From contig NZ_JAAMRF010000014.1 of the NCBI RefSeq assembly GCF_013522725.1, positions 1-61,226 of the forward strand: 61,226 nt of DNA. The letters run 5' to 3'. The stretch is from Stutzerimonas azotifigens. Its GTDB lineage: Bacteria; Pseudomonadota; Gammaproteobacteria; Pseudomonadales; Pseudomonadaceae. The position numbers and the translations under genes are program-made. The notes below the pieces were generated by a model. It made no database searches and was not told where the DNA came from. It saw only the letters and a list, made by a program, of their open reading frames with translations. Of the stretch, positions 56,116 through 61,226 are shown in pieces; positions within the stretch are counted from its first letter, which is position 1, and each line of letters begins with the position of its first letter.

Positions 56116-56979
56116 TTACAACAGTTGCGGCAGCACCAGCGCTACGGCTACCAGCACCACGGCGCCTGCCAGCACCATGGGCCAGCGCCGGCTGACCGCG
56201 CGAGCCGCCACGGTGGGCTCGACGTCTCTCTGTGTGGTCCCCTGGGCGGCGGCACGTAGCGGATTGGGCGTATGGGCGCGTGGCGGTGCCTTCGGTTTCT
56301 CAGGCTTCTCCAGCTTGGGCAGGTCGACCGCCTGCATGAATACCGTCGCGTCTTCATCGATCGCCTGCGGCAGCTGCACCTTCGGGCCGATCACCAGCAG
56401 GATGACCGAGCCGAGCTGAATCTGGTCGCCCGGTTGCAGCACTGTAGTGGTCACCTTCTGCTGGTTGACCAGTACGCCATTGGCCGATGCCAGATCCTTG
56501 ACCTCCAGCACGTCGCCCTTGAGGTAGAACTCGGCGTGGCGCCGCGACAGCTCCGGGTCGGTGAAGCAGAGCTCGCACTTTACCGAGCGGCCAAAGGTCA
56601 TCGAGCCGATCACATGGTACTTGTGCCCCTGATTCTCGCCCTGGATCACCTGCAGCAGCCAGCGCGGTGTCGGGCCGGTCTTCGAGGCGGCCTTGGCTGG
56701 GTCGATGAAGTCCAGCGCCACGCCGCCCAGGCGCACGCGGTCACCGGAGCGGATCTGGAAGCGAGCACCGATCTTCTCGTCGTTGACATAGGTGCCGCTC
56801 TGCGAACCGACGTCGGTGAGGTAATAGAAGCCGTGGTCCTGGCGTATTTCGGCGTGGAACGGGCTGACCTCAGGGGCGTCGATCACCAGGTCGTTGCGGC
56901 TGTCCTGGCCGATGGTGAAGCGCTCGTCGGCGAGCCAGACGGGGCCCTGACGGTTGTCCACGAAATGAATCTTGAGCAT
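56116..56979 (-). CDS. Double FHA-domain membrane protein
   Basis: The 287-residue protein has two FHA domains: about 20-95 (ERFTIGQDSRNDLVIDAPEVSPFHAEI, SQSGTYVNDEKI) and about 120-200 (GSMTFGRSVKCELCFTDPELSRRHAEF, ASANGVLVNQQKV). FHA domains bind phosphothreonine. A Pro/Ala-rich linker leads to one C-terminal helix, WPMVLAGAVVLVAVALVLPQLL. It follows the kinase gene in the same operon (38 bases), suggesting it reads the kinase's output at the membrane. Comparable proteins occur in type VI secretion clusters, but no such genes are here. Confidence 0.92.
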   Translation of the reverse strand: MLKIHFVDNRQGPVWLADERFTIGQDSRNDLVIDAPEVSPFHAEIRQDHGFYYLTDVGSQSGTYVNDEKIGARFQIRSGDRVRLGGVALDFIDPAKAASKTGPTPRWLLQVIQGENQGHKYHVIGSMTFGRSVKCELCFTDPELSRRHAEFYLKGDVLEVKDLASANGVLVNQQKVTTTVLQPGDQIQLGSVILLVIGPKVQLPQAIDEDATVFMQAVDLPKLEKPEKPKAPPRAHTPNPLRAAAQGTTQRDVEPTVAARAVSRRWPMVLAGAVVLVAVALVLPQLL

Positions 56980-57017
56980 GACTGACGTCTACCTCGGCGG
57001 TATCGCTGCAAAAAGGT

Positions 57018-58556
57018 TCAGTTGAAAAGGTTGTTCCACAGGCGCTTCACCGGATTCGGTGCGGGCTCGGTGGGGCGGGTCGCCGCGCGTGGCGCATTCG
57101 GTCTGGCGGAGGCGGTGCGCGGTGCAGCGGCTGGCCCGCGGGTCTCGGCGATGCGCTGCAGATGGCTGTCTCGCAAGGCCAGCAGGCGTGCGTCGTCCGG
57201 TGAGGTTTCCAGGCCCTGCTGAATATATTCATGGGCCAGCGAGTACTCGCGCCGTGCATAGGCGCTCTCGGTCAGGCCGATGTAGCGCTGCACCACCTCG
57301 GCCAGCCCGGCTAGCGCGGTGGGGTTGTCCGGCGACCAGCCCAGCACCTTGCGGTAGTAATAGACGGCGCTGTCCTCCTCGGGCAGCAGCAGGCGCTCCT
57401 CGGACAGGCGCTGGGCAGCCAAAGCCAGGTCCTGCTCGATTCGCGCCTCGAGCACCCGGGCCAGCCCCTGCTGCGCCTGTGCATTGTCCGCGTCGAGCAA
57501 CAGCGCTTGGCGGAAATAATGGTCGGCGTTGTCCAGCGGTGGGGACAGCAGACGGCTTTCGGCCAGTCTGGCCTCGCCGTGGTCGAGCAGCACGGCGATG
57601 CGTGTGTGCTTGTGCCATTGGTAGCCGCCGAGCCCTGCGAAGGTCGCGAGCACCAGGGCGAGCGTGACGGCGAGCAGTCGTCGAGCCTTGGAACGCTGCG
57701 CTGGCGGCCTTGGGGCGACCTTCACGGCAGGTGCGATGCGGGTTAGATCCTGGTCCAGCTCGCTCAGCGCTTCGATCGCGATCAGCAGCTCGCGGCAATC
57801 GGCGAAGCGCGCCTGCGGCTCCTTGGCCAGCATGCGCTGCAACAGCGGCTGCAGGCTAGCGAGCGAGGAGGGCAGTGCCGGGGCCGGCATCTGCACATGG
57901 TTGAGTACGGTCTGGGTGTAGCTGTTGCCGCGGTAGGGATTGTTGCCGGTGAGCATCTCCAGCAGGATCACCCCGAGGCTGTAGATGTCGCTGCGGGCGT
58001 CGAGCGGCTCGCAGCGGGCCTGCTCCGGGCTGCTGTAGGCAGGACTGCCGACGGCGATGCCGTACTGGGTCAGCTCGTTGTCCAGCTCCAGCGCCTTGGC
58101 CACTCCGAAATCGGTGATCACCACGCTGCCGTCTTCGCGAAAGAGGATATTGGCCGGCTTGATGTCACGGTGCACCAGGCCCTTTTCGTGCACGACCGCA
58201 AGGCCCGCAGCCACCTGCCGAACGATCTCGAGGGCCTGTTGCGGCGCGAAGACTTCGCCCTTGTGTCGAGCGAGGTCACCGCCAGCGACATATTCCATCG
58301 CCAGGTAATGACGACCATCGGCGAGTTGGCCGATGTCGTGGATGGTGATGATCGCCGGGTGCCGCAGCGAGGCGACGATATGTCCTTCGCGAATGAAGCG
58401 CTGGGCGAACGCCTCGTCCTGCGCATCGAGCAGCACCTTGACCGCGACTTCGCGGTGCAGCGAAAGCTGGGTGGCGAGGTAGACCTCGGCCATCCCGCCC
58501 TTGCCGAGCCTGCCGTGTACGCGGTAGCCGGTGATTTCTAGCATCCGTTCGGTCAT
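57018..58556 (-). CDS. Membrane Ser/Thr protein kinase (PknB-type)
   Basis: The 512-residue protein has a kinase domain (about 10-270) with GRLGKGGMAEVYLA, EVAVKVLLD (catalytic Lys), LVHRDIKPANILF and ITDFGVAKAL. A Hanks-type APE variant AYSSPEQAR follows. One membrane helix (ARRLLAVTLALVLATFAGLGGYQWHKH) separates it from a C-terminal TPR-like region (about 390-500). The start at 58556 was chosen for the conserved MLEITGYRVHGRLG following MTER; another ATG at 58544 is possible. It lies between a PP2C phosphatase gene and the FHA gene, so it forms a signalling set. Confidence 0.94.
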   Translation of the reverse strand: MTERMLEITGYRVHGRLGKGGMAEVYLATQLSLHREVAVKVLLDAQDEAFAQRFIREGHIVASLRHPAIITIHDIGQLADGRHYLAMEYVAGGDLARHKGEVFAPQQALEIVRQVAAGLAVVHEKGLVHRDIKPANILFREDGSVVITDFGVAKALELDNELTQYGIAVGSPAYSSPEQARCEPLDARSDIYSLGVILLEMLTGNNPYRGNSYTQTVLNHVQMPAPALPSSLASLQPLLQRMLAKEPQARFADCRELLIAIEALSELDQDLTRIAPAVKVAPRPPAQRSKARRLLAVTLALVLATFAGLGGYQWHKHTRIAVLLDHGEARLAESRLLSPPLDNADHYFRQALLLDADNAQAQQGLARVLEARIEQDLALAAQRLSEERLLLPEEDSAVYYYRKVLGWSPDNPTALAGLAEVVQRYIGLTESAYARREYSLAHEYIQQGLETSPDDARLLALRDSHLQRIAETRGPAAAPRTASARPNAPRAATRPTEPAPNPVKRLWNNLFN

Positions 58557-58572
58557 GACTGAGCTCGGTCCG

Positions 58573-59349
58573 TTACTGCTTGAGGGGTTTGAGCAGCTTG
58601 TCGAGCAGACGCCTGGGACGGGACTCGCTCGGCGGCGGTGGCATGGCGAGTCCCAGCACGATGCAGGAGATATTGTCCCGCCCGCCGGCTTCGTTGGCCC
58701 TGTGCACCAGTTGCACGACCATGTCCTCCAGGCTGACGGCGGTGACGCATTGTTCATGGATCTGCGCATCGGTGAGCTCTCCGCTCAGCCCGTCGCTGCA
58801 CAGCAACAGCACTTCGTCCGGTTGCAGCGTGCCACTGGCTTCGCCAACCTCCAGCGACTCCTCACGTCCCAGGCACTGGAAAATGACATTGCGCCGGGGA
58901 TGATTGCGGGCGGCGTCGGCGTCGAGCTGCCCCGCATCGATCATCGCCTGCACCCAGCTGTGATCATGGCTGAGCGCTTCGATGGCATTTGCGCTGACCC
59001 GGTAGGCGCGGCTATCGCCGACCCAGGCGATCCGGTACAGGGCACCGTCAAACTGTGCCGCCACCAGGGTGGTGCCCATGCCTTCGCCATCCGCGGCCTG
59101 CAGAATGGCCTGGTTGGCCGTGTGGATCGCATCCCCGAGCTCTTCCCCCTGTGCCACTTCTTCCTGCAACTTCTGGAGCGCCAGGGCGCTGGCGACCTCC
59201 CCGCGCTGGTGACCGCCCATGCCATCTGCGATCGCCCACAACCCCAGTGCCGGGCAATCGAGCATGGCGTCTTCGTTGTGGTCCCGGACTCGACCGGGCG
59301 AGCTGAGCGCTGCGCAATCGAGCATCGTATGAGCAGGGGTACGGAGCAT
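58573..59349 (-). CDS. PP2C-type protein phosphatase (PppA/Stp type)
   Basis: The 258-residue enzyme is a metal-dependent PP2C. Motifs: GRVRDHNEDAML, LWAIADGMGGHQRGEVAS (metal-binding Asp and Gly-Gly), RIAWVGDSRAYRV, VLLLCSDGLSGELTDAQI and NEAGGRDNISCIVLGL. It should reverse phosphorylation by the neighbouring kinase. The stop lies 16 bases before the kinase start. It is the first gene of the phosphatase-kinase-FHA operon. Confidence 0.94.
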   Translation of the reverse strand: MLRTPAHTMLDCAALSSPGRVRDHNEDAMLDCPALGLWAIADGMGGHQRGEVASALALQKLQEEVAQGEELGDAIHTANQAILQAADGEGMGTTLVAAQFDGALYRIAWVGDSRAYRVSANAIEALSHDHSWVQAMIDAGQLDADAARNHPRRNVIFQCLGREESLEVGEASGTLQPDEVLLLCSDGLSGELTDAQIHEQCVTAVSLEDMVVQLVHRANEAGGRDNISCIVLGLAMPPPPSESRPRRLLDKLLKPLKQ

Positions 59350-59520
59350 GCGGGTCAGTTCCTTCTTCTAGCGCCGTCCGTCGGCATGCCGGCGAAATGC
59401 CAATGATGCGGGGGGTTGGTGATCCTGTCATCGCCAAGCGCCAGTTGAGGCTGCGAACTGTTAACTCGTCGAGCCCTTTGATCCTCCTGTTGCGTTATCG
59501 CAGGCCGGAGGGCGTGGATG

Positions 59521-60396
59521 TCACGCCATGAGCGTACCGTCGACCAGCGTCAGGCTGTGGCCACCGACCCAGGGGGTCTGACCAAGATAACGCACGGACA
59601 CCTGGCCGTTGCGCTTGAGTGCAGTGCCCTGGCGCACGCGGTAACCCTCTTGGGTACCCGGGTCAGGAAAACCCTGGCTTTGCAGAACCCGGGCGAGACA
59701 GGCATTGGCACTTCCGGTGACCGGGTCCTCGGACAGCATGCCCTGCTCGGCCAGCAACGCCCGCAATTCATAGGTGCTCGGCTCACCTTCAGCGCTTGGC
59801 CCGTAGAGTGCAACGCCGGAGATCTGGCAGCGCTCGTTCAGCGCGGTCATTCGGGTGGGGTCGGGCGTCACAGCCAGACAGGCGCCGGCCGAGTCGATTC
59901 GCACCACCAGCCAGCGGATGCCCATGTCCACCACCACGGCGGGGAGCCGGGTGCTTAGCTGGTCCGTGCCAAGGGCAACGGTGAGTTCGCTGCGAATGGA
60001 TTCGTCGAGCGGGAGCAGCGCCGCCTGAGGTGCGGCAAAGGACAACGAGCTGTCGGGCAGTTTCGCCACGTTGACCAGGCCGACGCCACACTCTTGCACA
60101 AACTGGCCCGCGGTCCTGGGCAGCACGCCCGCCTCCAGCAGGGCATGGCAGGTACCGAGCGTAGGGTGGCCCGCGAAGGGAAACTCGGTTTCCGGGGAGA
60201 AGATGCGCACCCGGTAATCGGCCTGCGGATCGGTAGGAGGCAGAACAAAGGTGGTTTCTGCCAAGTTCGTCCAGCGGGCGATGGCCTGCATCTGTTCACT
60301 GTCGAGTCCCTCCGCATCGAGCACGACGGCCAGGGGGTTGCCTAGGTAGGGTTGGCGGGTGAACACATCGACCTGTTTGAAGCGACGTTTTTGCAT
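59521..60396 (-). CDS. PhzF-family isomerase-like protein
   Basis: The 291-residue protein has a PhzF fold: QVDVFTRQPYLGNPLAVVLDAEG, NLAETTFVLPP (catalytic Glu near 47), EFPFAGHPTLGTCHALLE and SEDPVTGSANACLARVL. Most members are of unknown substrate; in phenazine producers PhzF isomerises DHHA. Nothing here suggests phenazine synthesis. No close partner gene; the glyoxalase-fold gene 57 bases upstream may be cotranscribed. Confidence 0.9.
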   Translation of the reverse strand: MQKRRFKQVDVFTRQPYLGNPLAVVLDAEGLDSEQMQAIARWTNLAETTFVLPPTDPQADYRVRIFSPETEFPFAGHPTLGTCHALLEAGVLPRTAGQFVQECGVGLVNVAKLPDSSLSFAAPQAALLPLDESIRSELTVALGTDQLSTRLPAVVVDMGIRWLVVRIDSAGACLAVTPDPTRMTALNERCQISGVALYGPSAEGEPSTYELRALLAEQGMLSEDPVTGSANACLARVLQSQGFPDPGTQEGYRVRQGTALKRNGQVSVRYLGQTPWVGGHSLTLVDGTLMA

Positions 60397-60453
60397 TGGC
60401 TATCTCTCCTGCGGGTGTGGTCGTCAGCGAGGCTTTGATTGGAGCACGACTCC

Positions 60454-60840
60454 TCAGCTTTCGTAGAGCTCCAGCGGCAGGCCATCCGGATCTGCGAAAA
60501 AGGTGAAGCGTCGCCCGGTGAGTGGGTCGAGGCGTATTGCTTCGGTTTCTACCCCGCAGGCATTCAATAGCGCGAGGGTCGCGTCCAGGTCATCCACGGC
60601 AAAGGCCAAGTGCCGCAGCCCCTGAGCCTCCGGTCGTGAGGGCCGCGGTGGCGCGTCGGGAAAGCTGAACAGCTCGAGCTGGGCGTCGCCCACCTTCAAG
60701 TCCAGTTTCCAGGAGTCGCGCTCGGCGCGGTAGGTCTCGGCGATAACTTCCAGTCCCAGCAGCTGGGTATAGAAGTGCTTGGATCGTGGGTAGTCGGAAC
60801 AGATCAACGCCACGTGATGGAGAGCTTTCAGGTAGGGCAT
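60454..60840 (-). CDS. Glyoxalase/VOC-family protein
   Basis: The 128-residue protein has a VOC domain: LKALHHVALICSDYPRSKHFYTQLLGLEVIAET, with His metal ligand candidates, RHLAFAVDDLDATLALLNACG and FTFFADPDGLPLELYE with the Glu. Similar proteins (YaeR/GloA2 type) have uncertain substrates. The start at 60840 (MPYLKALHH) is preferred over a long upstream frame that has no recognisable beginning. It is divergent from the rRNA promoters. Confidence 0.88.
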   Translation of the reverse strand: MPYLKALHHVALICSDYPRSKHFYTQLLGLEVIAETYRAERDSWKLDLKVGDAQLELFSFPDAPPRPSRPEAQGLRHLAFAVDDLDATLALLNACGVETEAIRLDPLTGRRFTFFADPDGLPLELYES

Positions 60841-61017
60841 GGTTCGTCTGGTTGGTCCTTCGATAGGGGCTCGGATCGTGGTTGGGCGGTCCGAGGCGTC
60901 TGTAGGCGCGGGGCCTTGGCTACTTCCTATAGTAGAAGAACAGAAGGCCGCAGCCGGTACTGGCGCCAGCCAGGTAGGCATCAGCGAAACTGCATGCGTC
61001 TTTTTTCCAAAAGGGCG

Positions 61018-61045
61018 TTGACACCATTTCTGGAGCCTGTATTAT
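61018..61045 (+). promoter_or_regulatory. rRNA promoter P1
   Basis: TTGACA (61018-61023) and TATTAT (61040-61045), 16 bases apart, followed by a GC-rich discriminator TCGCCTCC. Both hexamers are almost consensus. Confidence 0.75.
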
Positions 61046-61099
61046 TCGCCTCCTCGCTGCAGCAGCCACCGGCTCGCTAAAGCGATAAGCTGTTGAAAT

Positions 61100-61151
61100 G
61101 AAAAGAGATTTTCGAAAAACAGCTTGACAGTAAGAAAGGCTGCTGTAGAAT
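61100..61151 (+). promoter_or_regulatory. rRNA promoter P2 with AT-rich UP element
   Basis: TTGACA (61124-61129) and TAGAAT (61146-61151) are 16 bases apart. The A/T-rich AAAAGAGATTTTCGAAAAAC upstream fits an UP element, and GCGCGGCC after the -10 is a stringent-control-type discriminator. With P1 it forms tandem promoters about 106 bases apart, as in rrn operons. Confidence 0.85.
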
Positions 61152-61189
61152 GCGCGGCCTCGGTTGAGACGAAAGACTTGATCGAAACG

Positions 61190-61200
61190 CTCTTTAACAA
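61190..61200 (+). promoter_or_regulatory. rrn leader boxA antiterminator
   Basis: GCTCTTTAACA matches the boxA consensus TGCTCTTTAACA in rRNA leaders, 39 bases past the P2 -10 box. An rRNA operon therefore starts just beyond the right edge. Confidence 0.9.
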
Positions 61201-61226
61201 CTGAATCAAGCAATTCGTGTGGGTGC

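Noticed and set aside
56116..59349. A type VI secretion cluster
   Set aside because: Only the phosphatase, kinase and FHA proteins are present; none of the sheath, baseplate or membrane-complex genes were seen.
59521..60396. Phenazine biosynthesis
   Set aside because: Only a PhzF-fold protein is present; no other phenazine gene is nearby.

Overview
The window is a 61 kb chromosomal segment around the replication origin of a Pseudomonas-type gammaproteobacterium. The evidence is the gene order gyrB-recF-dnaN-dnaA / oriC / rpmH-rnpA-yidD-yidC-mnmE / mnmG-rsmG-parA-parB / atpIBEFHAGDC / glmU-(DeoR)-glmS, the high GC content, parS sites of the Pseudomonas type (TGTTCCACGTGGAACA) and Pseudomonas-like protein sequences. 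The accessory genes (orfX-sodA, opgGH, TAXI-TRAP, FdhF/YdeP) fit the Stutzerimonas (P. stutzeri) group, but species level cannot be fixed from sequence reading alone.

Layout. Positions 1-133 hold the 5' end of ahpF on the minus strand. 324-6461 is the minus-strand initiation operon dnaA-dnaN-recF-gyrB, with two parS sites inside recF. 6462-6951 is oriC (DnaA boxes plus an AT-rich unwinding stretch) and the rpmH promoter. 6952-10839 encodes L34, RNase P protein, YidD, YidC and MnmE. 10840-11273 is a second DnaA-box plus AT-rich region. 11274-15520 is mnmG-rsmG-parA-parB. 15661-22753 is the ATP synthase operon, ended by a clear terminator. 22900-27025 makes UDP-GlcNAc precursors (GlmU, GlmS) with a DeoR-type regulator between them.

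From about 27 kb the content is accessory: a cytosolic double-PAS hybrid histidine kinase; a SUKH/SMI1 protein; an Xre-RES toxin-antitoxin pair with a perfect 18-bp inverted-repeat operator; a DUF3301 protein; a COG0523 metallochaperone-type GTPase and a small exported protein; a TAXI-TRAP transporter with DUF1850; a Fur-box-preceded siderophore or heme ABC transporter; a catalase-family protein; an aldo/keto reductase; a ZIP transporter; ferrochelatase; an FdhF/YdeP molybdoenzyme with a LysR regulator; opgGH for periplasmic glucans behind a sigma-E/AlgU-like promoter; an isochorismatase-fold protein lacking the catalytic cysteine; orfX-sodA; a PP2C-kinase-FHA signalling operon; PhzF; and a glyoxalase-fold protein. 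The right edge carries tandem rRNA promoters and a boxA, so an rRNA operon begins just beyond the window.

Iron and oxidative stress recur: AhpF, a Fur-like box and Fe-type ABC importer, ferrochelatase, ZIP, a catalase-family protein and MnSOD. I found no insertion sequences, prophage, CRISPR array or tRNA. I did not find a clearly new multi-gene system. The most unusual signals are the spread of perfect DnaA boxes out to parA, the Shine-Dalgarno-led small ORFs at 29465 and 36644, the orphan PP2C/kinase/FHA operon, the short divergent AtpE, and structured intergenic RNAs in the atp and TRAP operons.
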